NCBI RefSeq assembly: GCF_039862785.1 | Contig: NZ_CP156795.1 | Location: 2,170,001 to 2,234,000, forward strand | Source of the DNA: Acinetobacter sp. ANC 7912 | GTDB lineage: Bacteria > Pseudomonadota > Gammaproteobacteria > Pseudomonadales > Moraxellaceae | DNA: 64,000 nucleotides | Direction: 5' to 3' | In this document: piece by piece, positions 15,071 to 23,325 of the stretch | How positions within the stretch are numbered: the first letter of the stretch is position 1 | Layout of the letters: each line of letters opens with the position of its first letter | Translations under genes and position numbers: made by a program | Notes under the pieces: generated by a model | Seen by the model: the letters and a program-made list of their open reading frames with translations, nothing else | What the model was told of the DNA's origin: nothing | Databases searched by the model: none

Positions 15071-17516
15071 CCGATTTGTGTTTTAGCCATTTATACTTGT
15101 CTCGATAGGCTTCTAGTTGCATTTTATTATTACTATTTAAGATAAATTCAACACTTCCCTGCTGTGCTGTATTAAGTAAGGGAATATTCAGATCATTTAA
15201 TCTAGCCTGAGTCAGGCTACTAGGATGTCCGTAACGATTAAAGCGTCCAGCTGATGCTATTGTTAACTGTGGACGATAATGCTGCAAAAACTGATAGGAT
15301 GAGCTGTGCTGACTGCCATGATGCCCCAAGACCAGCACATCCACTTTTAAATCGGCATATTGTTGTAATAATTGATATTCAGTTTCCCAACCACCATCTC
15401 CCATCAATAAAAAGTTTTGATAAGGCCAAGCATCCTTGACCTGAAGATGGATCACACAAGAATTTTCATTCTTATTCGCATAAATAGAATTCAATGCTTC
15501 AGGTTTTGGGGACAAGATCTGAAAATAAATCTTTTCATTCCAGTCCCAGGTCTGCCCTTGCCGACAGTATTGAAATTTCATACTTGTATTCAGTTCAGGT
15601 CGTTCACTAGACAGAATTTCTTTTACCTTTAGCCGGTCACGAATATGCAGATAGGCACCGCTATGGTCCTGATCCAAATGGGTCAAGATCAGCTGATCTA
15701 GTCTGGAAACACCTTGCACAGATAAAAATGGTAGGATGATCTGCTCCCCCACACTAAAACGGTTTTCATCATAATTCCCACCCGTATCAATTAACATGCT
15801 GTGTTGACCTTGGCGGACAAAAATCGACTGACCTTGCCCTACATCTAAGACAGCCAGTTGAAATGGATGGCTATAAAATGGCAATGCAATCATAGGAAAA
15901 ATCCCGCAAGCAGCCCATGCTTTTGGAACTAGACCTTGTGGCATAAAGAGAATCAAAAGTATCAGAATACTAAGCAATAGCATCCACGGTGTCATCGCGA
16001 CAGAAATTAATTCAGGTGAAAATAAATGATCAAGAAAATTTAGCAAGCCTAATAAGCCACTAATAAACAAGTTATTTATTTGAAAGACCAAAGCAGCCAG
16101 CGGTTCAGCCATAAAGAAAAATAAAGCTGCGATAATATCTAGCGGCACAATCAGCAAGCCAATCCAAGGGATCGCAAACAGATTACTGATTGGCGCAATC
16201 CAGGCAATCTGCTTAAAGAAAATAATCATCAACGGAAAAAGGGCTATAAAAATTTTCCACTGTGATTCCACCAGAATCTTGCCAGCAAAGAATAACCGTT
16301 GCTTTAAATTCTGAACCTCACCCAGTGGTTGTCGTTCTAGAGTCTGATAAATTCTTAACAGAACAAAACAGGCGCCATAGGACAGCCAGAAGGCAGCAGA
16401 TAAAATACTAAAGGGATCAAACAACAATAATATTGCTGCACTCAGGATCAATAGTTTCAATGGTTGAATATGCAGCCTGAACCAAATCGATATAGTCACA
16501 ATAACGCAGATCAGCAATGTCCGCAGTGCAGGAATTTCAAACCCCACAAAAGCACAGTACAGCAAAACACACAAGAGAAAGGGTAGACTTAGAAAATATT
16601 GTTTGGGCCATTTCAGATAGAGATGTGGCACAAATTTGGCAACCAGAAACTGTAAACTGGCGCAAAAAATCAGGGCAAAAATCACAACATGCGGTCCAGA
16701 AATCGCTAATAAATGGCTCATGCCAAAACGGCGAAACTGTTGTTCAGTTTCTGGATTCAGTAGACTTTCATCTCCTGTCAGCAAAGCTAATGTTAAGCCT
16801 TTATTATTAAGGGGTTGCCGATAAATAAAATGTCTGAGCTCGAGCCGTTTCCGCTCAATCCAGAGTAAAAACTGGGAACTTAAGCTCTGCTGTTGCCTGA
16901 GATGTGAAGAAAAACCGAGTGCATAGAGCTCTTGCTGAGTTAAAGGTTGAATCTGCCGGATACGAAACCCAGTCATATAATTCTGCTCCAGATACCATTT
17001 CTCAACATCAAAGGCACCCGGAGTGGCATAGGCATGAGCTGGACGAATTTCGCCAAACAACCGGTAATAATGCCCTAAAGCCAAAGGCTCTTTATCAAGA
17101 TAAGTTGCCTGAACCGGACCTTCATGTTTCAGTGTTCCCAGCCATTGCACCGTTGTTCCATCAGCTTTTAATACAGTGAGCGGTTGCTGGATACTATAAG
17201 GACTGATTTTATTCAGCCGAGAAATATGAACAATCACTTCTTGTGGCTTTTGTTCTCGTTCAACTCGCTGTAATCGCTGATCCAAAGCCTGATTGGCATA
17301 GCCTTGTCCCAAGATGAAACTTAAGCCTATTGATAAAAGAATAATGAAAAAACGGATATAAACCAGATGTATTCTGGAAAGAAAAATGCGGTAGATGGCT
17401 ATCCATAGCAACATAATCAGACAGGCAAAACCCGCCGAAATATAATATTCGGTCTTTCCCCACCCCATTGTCGTAAGGCCTAAAATCCAGCCCACACAAA
17501 TCCAAAGCAGCATCAT
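15051..17516 (-). CDS. comEC: DNA internalization competence protein ComEC/Rec2
   Basis: An 821-residue polytopic protein that carries transforming single-stranded DNA across the inner membrane. N-terminal helices and an OB-like DUF4131 region are followed by the competence domain ('LLTGDESLLNPETEQQFRRFG', 'HLLAISGPHVV' split across a helix) and a C-terminal metallo-beta-lactamase-like domain ('LAVLDVGQGQSIFVRQG', 'THLDQDHSGAYL', 'LVLGHHGSQHSSS'). All metal-binding motifs are present, so it should be functional. The upstream open stretch begins at TTG, so the ATG at 17516 (or 17513) is preferred. Natural competence is typical of Acinetobacter. Confidence 0.94.
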   Translation of the reverse strand: MMLLWICVGWILGLTTMGWGKTEYYISAGFACLIMLLWIAIYRIFLSRIHLVYIRFFIILLSIGLSFILGQGYANQALDQRLQRVEREQKPQEVIVHISRLNKISPYSIQQPLTVLKADGTTVQWLGTLKHEGPVQATYLDKEPLALGHYYRLFGEIRPAHAYATPGAFDVEKWYLEQNYMTGFRIRQIQPLTQQELYALGFSSHLRQQQSLSSQFLLWIERKRLELRHFIYRQPLNNKGLTLALLTGDESLLNPETEQQFRRFGMSHLLAISGPHVVIFALIFCASLQFLVAKFVPHLYLKWPKQYFLSLPFLLCVLLYCAFVGFEIPALRTLLICVIVTISIWFRLHIQPLKLLILSAAILLLFDPFSILSAAFWLSYGACFVLLRIYQTLERQPLGEVQNLKQRLFFAGKILVESQWKIFIALFPLMIIFFKQIAWIAPISNLFAIPWIGLLIVPLDIIAALFFFMAEPLAALVFQINNLFISGLLGLLNFLDHLFSPELISVAMTPWMLLLSILILLILFMPQGLVPKAWAACGIFPMIALPFYSHPFQLAVLDVGQGQSIFVRQGQHSMLIDTGGNYDENRFSVGEQIILPFLSVQGVSRLDQLILTHLDQDHSGAYLHIRDRLKVKEILSSERPELNTSMKFQYCRQGQTWDWNEKIYFQILSPKPEALNSIYANKNENSCVIHLQVKDAWPYQNFLLMGDGGWETEYQLLQQYADLKVDVLVLGHHGSQHSSSYQFLQHYRPQLTIASAGRFNRYGHPSSLTQARLNDLNIPLLNTAQQGSVEFILNSNNKMQLEAYRDKYKWLKHKSARFQPE

Positions 17517-17550
17517 TTTTTCATTATTATTTTTCTTACAGGCAATAATA

Positions 17551-17570
17551 AAGCCCACCGAAGTGAGCTT
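17551..17570 (-). terminator. Weak terminator between lolD and comEC
   Basis: AAGCTCAC and GTGGGCTT pair around a TTCG loop (one mismatch) on the minus strand, followed by TTATTATT rather than a pure T run. Partial read-through from lolD into comEC is possible. Confidence 0.4.
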
Positions 17571-17608
17571 CAATCAAACAGGATTATTCCAATATTTTGT
17601 TGATGTGT

Positions 17609-18292
17609 TTAATCATTGACCCATAGGCCATCCTGCATATGCAGGATATGATCTGCTGATTTTGCCAGCTGTTCATCATGGGTCACAATCAGCATCGCCA
17701 TATTAAATTCCTGACGTAATTCACTGAGCAATTCATAAATTTTCACTGCCGTTTTACGATCCAGATTACCCGTTGGTTCATCCGCCATCATCAGTTTAGG
17801 CTTACCCACCAAGGCACGAGCCATCGCAACACGCTGACGTTCACCACCAGATAGTTCACCCGGCTTATGAGTAAGACGATGGCTTAAGCCAACACGTTCC
17901 AGCAAATATTCCGCTTGCGGTTTGACATCTTTAAATTTAGTGCCTTTACGTAGCATTAGTGGCATCGCCACATTTTCCAGCGCAGTAAATTCTGGCAACA
18001 GGTGATGGAACTGGTACACGAAACCTAAATGTTCATTTCGCACATAACCACGTTCTGCTTCAGACAAAGTATCGAAACGTTTACCGTTCACTAAGACCTG
18101 ACCCGCAGTTGGACGGTCTAGACCACCCAACACATGCAGCAAAGTACTTTTACCTGAACCACTTGAACCGACAATTGAAACAAACTCACCTGCTTGCACC
18201 TGTAGCGACAGGCCACGAATCACCTCAACAGTAGATTTGCCATCGGTAAAAGATTTCTGGATATTCTGGGCATCTAAAATCAGATTACTCAT
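17609..18292 (-). CDS. lolD: Lipoprotein-releasing ABC transporter ATPase LolD
   Basis: A 227-residue ATPase that powers extraction of mature lipoproteins from the inner membrane for delivery to LolA. Walker A is 'GSSGSGKSTLLH', the signature is 'LSGGERQRVAMARAL', Walker B is 'LMMADEPTGNLD' and the H-loop is 'IVTHDEQLA'. The LolD-typical 'FVYQFHHLLPEFTALENVAMP' is present. The ATG at 18292 lies eight bases inside the end of the permease gene; a longer open frame begins with a sequence not found in LolD proteins. It forms an operon with the permease. Confidence 0.95.
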   Translation of the reverse strand: MSNLILDAQNIQKSFTDGKSTVEVIRGLSLQVQAGEFVSIVGSSGSGKSTLLHVLGGLDRPTAGQVLVNGKRFDTLSEAERGYVRNEHLGFVYQFHHLLPEFTALENVAMPLMLRKGTKFKDVKPQAEYLLERVGLSHRLTHKPGELSGGERQRVAMARALVGKPKLMMADEPTGNLDRKTAVKIYELLSELRQEFNMAMLIVTHDEQLAKSADHILHMQDGLWVND

Positions 18293-19526
18293 AACGCAAT
18301 GCCTCCGCTGGCTGGATTTTCGCTGCACGGAAGGCTGGATAGATAGTTGCCACAAAACTTAAACCAAGCGATAACGCTACAATCACCACCACATCCTGCC
18401 AGCGCAGATAAGATGGCAAATAGTTGATGAAGTAGGCATCAAACATATGCAGACCTAAGCTATTGTTCAGCCAACCCACCAGACTACTGATACTGGTCGC
18501 CGCGATAATGCCGAGGATAGCCCCAGCACAGGTCCCAATCACACCAATCACAGTCCCCTGCACCATAAAAATTTTGGTAATGGTAGCTGGTGAAGCGCCT
18601 AAGGTACGCAGAATCGCAATATCAGATTTTTTGTCAGTGACCACCATCACTAACGATGAAACGATGTTAAATGCCGCAACTAAAACAATCAGGAACAATA
18701 ACAGACTGACCATCGCCTTTTCCATCTGAATGGCACTAAACAGATTACCGTGGGTATATGTCCAATCTGATGCATAGAAATTCGCAGGTAGATTCATCAC
18801 GATATCACGTGAAACTTGCGGTGCCATAAAAATGTCATCCAGCTTCATACGAATGCCTTGTGCACCATCAGGCAGACGCAATAAGGTCGCAGCATCATTC
18901 AGAGCGATATAGCCCATCATCGAATCAACTTCAGCGCCGATACTGAAAATACCCACAACTTTAAAGCGTTTAAATCGTGGCACCACACCCGCTGGTGACG
19001 GCGTCGCTTCTGGCAATACAAGGGTAATACTATCGTTTAATCCGACACCCATCGAGTCCGCCATTTGTTTGCCTAAAACAATGCCAAATTCACCTTTTTT
19101 CAGCTGATCAATGCTACCCTCGACCATATGGTTCTGAATGATCGAAACTTTTTTCTCATACTGAGGTTCAATCCCGGTCACCATAATCCCGGCAACCTGA
19201 CCTTGTGCCGTCAACATCCCCTGTAACTGGGTAAAGGGAGCTACGCCTTGAACGTGTTCATGCTGTTCAACTTTCTTTGCAAGTTCAGGCCAATTTGTTA
19301 AAATTTGTGTTGAGGAAACAGTGGCTTGAGGTATCATTCCCAAGACGCGATTTTTCAATTCTCGATCAAAACCATTCATTACCGATAACACGGTAATGAG
19401 GACTGCCACACCGAGCGTGAGGCCGATCATAGAAACTAAAGCGATAAAAGAGATAAAGTGGTTACTGCGCCGTGCGCGAGTATATTTCAACCCTATGTAC
19501 AGCGAGATTGGTTTGAACATAACCAT
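18285..19526 (-). CDS. lolC: Lipoprotein-releasing ABC transporter permease (LolC/LolE, LolF-type)
   Basis: A 413-residue permease with the LolC/E layout: an N-terminal helix ('FIALVSMIGLTLGVAVLITVLSV'-type segment), a large periplasmic domain (about residues 55-265) and three C-terminal helices in an FtsX domain ('IAILRTLGASPATITKIFM'). The N-terminus 'LYIGLKYTRARRSNHFISF' is characteristic. Only one permease accompanies LolD; Acinetobacter and Francisella are reported to use one hybrid permease (LolF) as a homodimer, which this fits. Start at ATG 19526 or two codons later. The divergent PilZ gene starts only 20 bp away. Confidence 0.92.
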   Translation of the reverse strand: MVMFKPISLYIGLKYTRARRSNHFISFIALVSMIGLTLGVAVLITVLSVMNGFDRELKNRVLGMIPQATVSSTQILTNWPELAKKVEQHEHVQGVAPFTQLQGMLTAQGQVAGIMVTGIEPQYEKKVSIIQNHMVEGSIDQLKKGEFGIVLGKQMADSMGVGLNDSITLVLPEATPSPAGVVPRFKRFKVVGIFSIGAEVDSMMGYIALNDAATLLRLPDGAQGIRMKLDDIFMAPQVSRDIVMNLPANFYASDWTYTHGNLFSAIQMEKAMVSLLLFLIVLVAAFNIVSSLVMVVTDKKSDIAILRTLGASPATITKIFMVQGTVIGVIGTCAGAILGIIAATSISSLVGWLNNSLGLHMFDAYFINYLPSYLRWQDVVVIVALSLGLSFVATIYPAFRAAKIQPAEALRYE

Positions 19527-19546
19527 CTAGTCCGAGGTAATAAATT

Positions 19547-20113
19547 ATGGAAAATTCACAGCATCAGAACGGATTCGCAGAACGACGCGTCATGTCACGT
19601 ATTGATGCTGCCATACGAATTAATTATCAGATTATTTCCGACGATGTTGCCTTAAACGATCCTTATGATCCAAATTTCGCATTGCCCCGCTATTTTCTAC
19701 TACTTGCGGAGTTAGATCAATTTGATCACGCGCTCAACTACGAATTAGAACAATTAGCTGAAAAAGATCAACAAATTGCTCGAATCTTATCCTTATTCAA
19801 CCAAAAATTAAACCTGATTACCGGTTCTTTGTACGACGCCATTGTACAAACCATGTTACCGGTACCGGAGCAGGTCAACTTTTCCGAGTCGGGTTTAAGC
19901 TTCTTTAGTGATGATCCAATCAGTGATGGTACCTATATTCACCTGACCTTAAGCCACCCGGAAAACTTCTTCCATGTCGCTGCGATTGCACAGGTGGTTT
20001 ATAGCCGTGCGGAAGAAAATGGTAAATATCGTACCGGTGCTTACTTTGTGACCTTGCATCCGCAGGACCGTGCCAAAATTGGAGAATGTGTGAAAGCGTC
20101 ACTGGAACAATAA
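19547..20113 (+). CDS. PilZ domain protein
   Basis: A 188-residue cytoplasmic protein. The N-terminal 'AERRVMSRIDAAIRINYQI' resembles the RxxxR part of c-di-GMP-binding PilZ domains. The distal part carries 'NFSESGLSFFSDDPISDGTYI' (the D/N-x-S-x-x-G half of the site) and closing beta strands 'HVAAIAQVVYSR'. An acidic alpha-helical insert (about residues 55-95) separates the two halves. GAGGT lies nine bases before the ATG. It probably acts as a c-di-GMP receptor; the partner is unknown. The EAL protein at 53130 could affect its ligand level. Confidence 0.75.
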   Translation: MENSQHQNGFAERRVMSRIDAAIRINYQIISDDVALNDPYDPNFALPRYFLLLAELDQFDHALNYELEQLAEKDQQIARILSLFNQKLNLITGSLYDAIVQTMLPVPEQVNFSESGLSFFSDDPISDGTYIHLTLSHPENFFHVAAIAQVVYSRAEENGKYRTGAYFVTLHPQDRAKIGECVKASLEQ

Positions 20114-20126
20114 AGCAGTTCAGTGA

Positions 20127-21026
20127 CTAAATATCCTGGCGGGCTTGCAGGCTCGCCCGAATCTCTTTCAAGAAATACACCACCAGACCAGACAATAAAA
20201 TCACCACTCCTACTAAAGCAATCAGCGGCAACTTTTCATTATTCAATACCGCCCCAATCATCAAAGCCAGCATCGGCGTCAATACATTGGTTAAAGACAA
20301 GGTTGTCGGTTTAATCTTCTGAACCAGTTTAAAATAACAGAACATCGCGATCAATGAAGCCATAATCACTGCATACACCAGTCCGAACAAGGACTTGGCA
20401 TGCGGCATTGCTGTGGGTGCGTATTGCCAGATAAATGGCAACATGCCGATCGAGAAAATGACCGATAAAGCTATCGAACCCGCTGCCTGAGCCATCGGAT
20501 CAATCGGTGCATTGATTTTCTTCACCCAATACATCGACATGCAGTAAACCAGCACCCCGGTAAGGGCAATGATAATCCCGACCGGCTGTACATGCTGATT
20601 TGCATCACCCAGACAAATAATGGAAAGTCCGGTTAAGGCAATGGCCATGCCGAGCCATTGGTTTAGAGACAGATGCATCTGAAAGACAAAACGGCCAATT
20701 AATCCGGCAATCAGCGGTGACAGCCCAAACATCAAGGCAATAATGCCGGAGCTTAAATATTCCGTAGACCAGTAGGTAAAGATTTGCGAACCGATAAAAC
20801 TGAAGGCACCCGCCAGATAACTATGCAGGGAAACACGATCCAAAGGCAGTTTGGTTTTGAATAACCAGAGTAGCCCTAACGCCAAAGGCAGTGCCAAAAA
20901 GAAGCGGATCGCCAATGCCCACATCGGATGCAGATCTTCCACACTCCAGACAATTGCCAGTGGTGTGGTGGACCAGATGAAAACCAATAAAGCATAGGTC
21001 ACCATCAGGTTACTTGGTTTGGGCAT
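20127..21026 (-). CDS. EamA/DMT family transporter
   Basis: A 299-residue membrane protein with ten predicted helices in two EamA repeats of about 140 residues each. Typical features are 'MVTYALLVFIWSTTPLAIVWS' spanning the first helix and 'SIICLGDANQH' between repeats. The ends of the repeats contain 'SSGIIALMFGLSPLIAGLIG' and 'TLSLTNVLTPMLALMIGA'. Such exporters move amino acids or other metabolites; the substrate cannot be assigned. It begins 12 bp after the YaiI-like gene and is probably cotranscribed with it. Confidence 0.87.
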   Translation of the reverse strand: MPKPSNLMVTYALLVFIWSTTPLAIVWSVEDLHPMWALAIRFFLALPLALGLLWLFKTKLPLDRVSLHSYLAGAFSFIGSQIFTYWSTEYLSSGIIALMFGLSPLIAGLIGRFVFQMHLSLNQWLGMAIALTGLSIICLGDANQHVQPVGIIIALTGVLVYCMSMYWVKKINAPIDPMAQAAGSIALSVIFSIGMLPFIWQYAPTAMPHAKSLFGLVYAVIMASLIAMFCYFKLVQKIKPTTLSLTNVLTPMLALMIGAVLNNEKLPLIALVGVVILLSGLVVYFLKEIRASLQARQDI

Positions 21027-21038
21027 ATAAATCTCGTT

Positions 21039-21527
21039 CTATTTAATAGCAGTTTTACGTTTCTGTTTCTGGATGGTCTGGTCTAAAGCGCTTGAGAATT
21101 CACGTTTATCACGTTCTGAAATGGGTGGAGGTCCACCTGTTTGCACACCAGCACCTCGCAAGGTATCCATAAAATCACGTAGATGCAGGCGTGCTTTGAC
21201 ATTAGCGGAAGTATAGATTTCCCCACGTGGATGAATGGCAATACCGCCCTTTTCAATCACCTGTGCTGCCAGCGGAATATCCTGCGTGATCACGATGTCG
21301 TGTTGTTTCATGCGATCCACGATTTCCTGATCTGCTGCATCTGCCCCGCTTAAAGCCTGAATAGAATTGATCCGGATTGAGGGCGTAATCCCCACCGGCT
21401 GATTGGCAACGAAAGTTACTTCCAGCTGATAACGGTCTGAGGCACGGATAATTACATCTCGAAGAATACGGGGCAATGCATCGGCATCGACCCAAAGTTT
21501 AAATGGCAACACGCAATAGCCTGGCAT
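21039..21527 (-). CDS. YaiI/YqxD family protein (UPF0178, DUF188)
   Basis: A 162-residue conserved protein of unknown function with a PIN-like fold predicted for the family. The family blocks '[16 protein letters not shown]', '[20 protein letters not shown]', '[20 protein letters not shown]', 'HPRGEIY' and '[18 protein letters not shown]' are all present. The start is uncertain: homologues begin only two or three residues before 'WVDADA', so a GTG five codons into this frame (VLPFKLW) is also plausible. Terminal basic residues are variable. Confidence 0.88.
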   Translation of the reverse strand: MPGYCVLPFKLWVDADALPRILRDVIIRASDRYQLEVTFVANQPVGITPSIRINSIQALSGADAADQEIVDRMKQHDIVITQDIPLAAQVIEKGGIAIHPRGEIYTSANVKARLHLRDFMDTLRGAGVQTGGPPPISERDKREFSSALDQTIQKQKRKTAIK

Positions 21528-21769
21528 GAAAAATGATAAATGCTATTCTAGCAAATGCTGCCCGACCCGACCCGAGATTCTGCATACCCTTTTGATATGA
21601 TTCAGTAACTGTTTGGCATTGCTAAGTTTAAACTCAGGTGAATAGCCAGTTGCAAGGAAAAATTGACAAGCTCTCCACTGCAATTTAAGTTTAAATTTCA
21701 CCTGATTGACTTGAAAAATCAGAATAACCCTCGATTAACTAATTATAAATCAGCAATCCTGAATCAATT
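21528..21769. other. Intergenic spacer with a 9-bp inverted repeat
   Basis: The divergent spacer between the YaiI-like gene and the unknown gene holds TCAGGTGAA (21634-21642) and its inverted copy (21697-21705), each next to an AAGTTTAAA sequence. No promoter could be fixed with confidence. Confidence 0.4.
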
Positions 21770-21775
21770 GTGCAT

Positions 21776-22705
21776 ATGAAAAATCCAAACAGTCCTGAGA
21801 TTATCACCGTTGATGACCAAAATTTCGGTAGTCATGTTGAACACTGGAATCTACTCACAGACAACCCAGACACAGATGTACCGAAATGGTTAACTCAGGC
21901 ACTTGATGCGCCTGTCATGCCGATGGGCCTGTGTACGCAAGAATGCGATATGGATGAAAATACCTGGCTGATCCAGGGGCCATCCAAGGCTGCTGTACAA
22001 TTGAGCCAGATTATTGCGGTAGAAAATAACAAGCCTAAATCCGTCAAAACTGCTTTCCCGACTTTTGATAGTCCTTATAAAGTGAAGGCACAGATTGAAC
22101 GGATTATCAGTTGCAAATCCAATACCCAGGCGGTATTACGCCTGAATCTGGGACTGAATAATATTGTCTATGCTTTTGACAGCCTGTATAGCGTCAATCA
22201 TGCACACTATGACAAGGATCAAAGCTATCAGGTCAATCTGAATGCCTGGGCTTATGAACTGGAACCTGTGGCTGAACATGAACATTTGGTTGTCGATGAT
22301 CCAGCTTCAATCAAGCATCACCGTGCCCTAAATGACATTCTGGCAGCCAATAATGGCATTGCACCGGATAACCTGCAGGAACAGATTGATGCCTGGGAGC
22401 CAAAATCTGAAGATGACAAGGCTCCGGTCACTGTCGATTTCTCAAAAATGGTAGCTTACTTGTATGGTGAAACGGTTGGTCAGGAAGATGAAGCCTGGTT
22501 CCAAGGCAATATCGTCGGGAAAACCTCAATGCAGTTTATGGATCAGGAATTCACGCTTTATGATGTGACGCTGATTCATGACCAAGGCCGTCCGGCAACT
22601 TTGATCCGTGTGGCAACCCGTAATCCTGCACATAAGGATTTCACCATTGGCCAATACATTCGCGGTAATTTATGGATTCAGGCCAACATTTATCATCCTG
22701 CCTAA
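21776..22705 (+). CDS. Conserved hypothetical protein, no recognised domain
   Basis: A 309-residue soluble protein without signal peptide or transmembrane segments. It is acidic, and its ends resemble neither a known enzyme nor a regulator. Notable segments are 'VEHWNLLTDNPDTDVPKWL' near the N-terminus, 'RLNLGLNNIVYAFDSLYSVN' in the middle and 'IGQYIRGNLWIQANIYH' at the C-terminus; the last suggests an OB- or beta-barrel-like end. The ATG at 21776 is used; a GTG two codons earlier is in frame. It is a single gene followed by a strong hairpin terminator. I do not recognise its function. Confidence 0.75.
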   Translation: MKNPNSPEIITVDDQNFGSHVEHWNLLTDNPDTDVPKWLTQALDAPVMPMGLCTQECDMDENTWLIQGPSKAAVQLSQIIAVENNKPKSVKTAFPTFDSPYKVKAQIERIISCKSNTQAVLRLNLGLNNIVYAFDSLYSVNHAHYDKDQSYQVNLNAWAYELEPVAEHEHLVVDDPASIKHHRALNDILAANNGIAPDNLQEQIDAWEPKSEDDKAPVTVDFSKMVAYLYGETVGQEDEAWFQGNIVGKTSMQFMDQEFTLYDVTLIHDQGRPATLIRVATRNPAHKDFTIGQYIRGNLWIQANIYHPA

Positions 22706-22726
22706 ATTTCCCACAGTTTAAATTCA

Positions 22727-22767
22727 AAATAAAGGGGTATTCACCGTGACTGAATATCCCTTTATTT
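22727..22767 (+). terminator. Long-stem terminator after the hypothetical gene
   Basis: Seventeen bases on each side (22727-22743 and 22751-22767) pair with one mismatch, flanked by A and T runs. It should work in both directions. Confidence 0.88.
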
Positions 22768-23116
22768 TTTAACGCTTCATTTTTATTCATTATTTTTAGT
22801 TTTCGATTAATTTTTATCCACAAGCTGATATTAAAAATATAAATTTAAATTCATAAATAATCACTTTATCCACAGTTTTAAATTTAAATAAACTCATTTT
22901 TAAATCACGCTAATATTATCTAGGAAATTGTGAATGCCCTATCAATCGTGGATTATAGATTTAAACAGGAAATTTGCCGATTTATCTCAATGGTTTAATT
23001 AAAATAAAAACTTTGTGAAGTTAAATTAAGATTGTTCTTTATTTAATCAATTTTTTATGATAAAAAGGCGGATAACAAATATGAATTAACGATAAATAGA
23101 TCGGACAAGAATATCT
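22768..23116. other. AT-rich gap with two consensus DnaA boxes
   Basis: TTATCCACA occurs twice in the same orientation, at 22814-22822 and 22866-22874, 52 bp apart (about five helical turns). Both match the consensus DnaA box perfectly, and the surrounding DNA is very AT-rich. No dnaA, dnaN or other origin genes are near, so an origin is unlikely. A DnaA-titrating or regulatory site is possible. Confidence 0.55.
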
Positions 23117-23260
23117 ATGAAAATCGTGCAGGAAGAAAATATACATCAGGTTGAGCAGCCTCATCTGAGCTCGGGGTATGACATTGATATGATGTCAGGA
23201 CTATTTTTTGTCTTGGGCATGCTGATCTGTGGCTTAGTATTGCACCACTTCGTTTTTTAA
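23117..23260 (+). CDS. Small single-span membrane protein (47 residues)
   Basis: A short open frame too small for most gene finders. A hydrophilic N-terminus (MKIVQEENIHQVEQPH) is followed by one strongly hydrophobic segment (residues 28-42, 'GLFFVLGMLICGLVL') and the end HHFVF. A GGACAAG sequence lies 9-15 bases upstream of the ATG. A bidirectional terminator follows at 23287-23313. The clear hydrophobic helix, the spacing to the terminator and the absence of any overlapping gene support it. The function is unknown. Confidence 0.55.
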   Translation: MKIVQEENIHQVEQPHLSSGYDIDMMSGLFFVLGMLICGLVLHHFVF

Positions 23261-23286
23261 AATTATTTTTCCAGAATTTTTCGCAT

Positions 23287-23313
23287 AAAAAACCCAGCCT
23301 GAGCTGGGTTTTT
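23287..23313. terminator. Bidirectional terminator between the small membrane gene and serC
   Basis: AAAACCCAGC pairs with GCTGGGTTTT, with A and T runs on both sides. It ends the converging transcripts. Confidence 0.9.
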
Positions 23314-23325
23314 CGCATTCAGACA

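Noticed and set aside
22768..23116. Possible replication origin because of DnaA boxes
   Set aside because: Only two boxes, no dnaA, dnaN or gidA neighbourhood, and the flanking genes are not origin genes. Kept as a regulatory-site candidate only.
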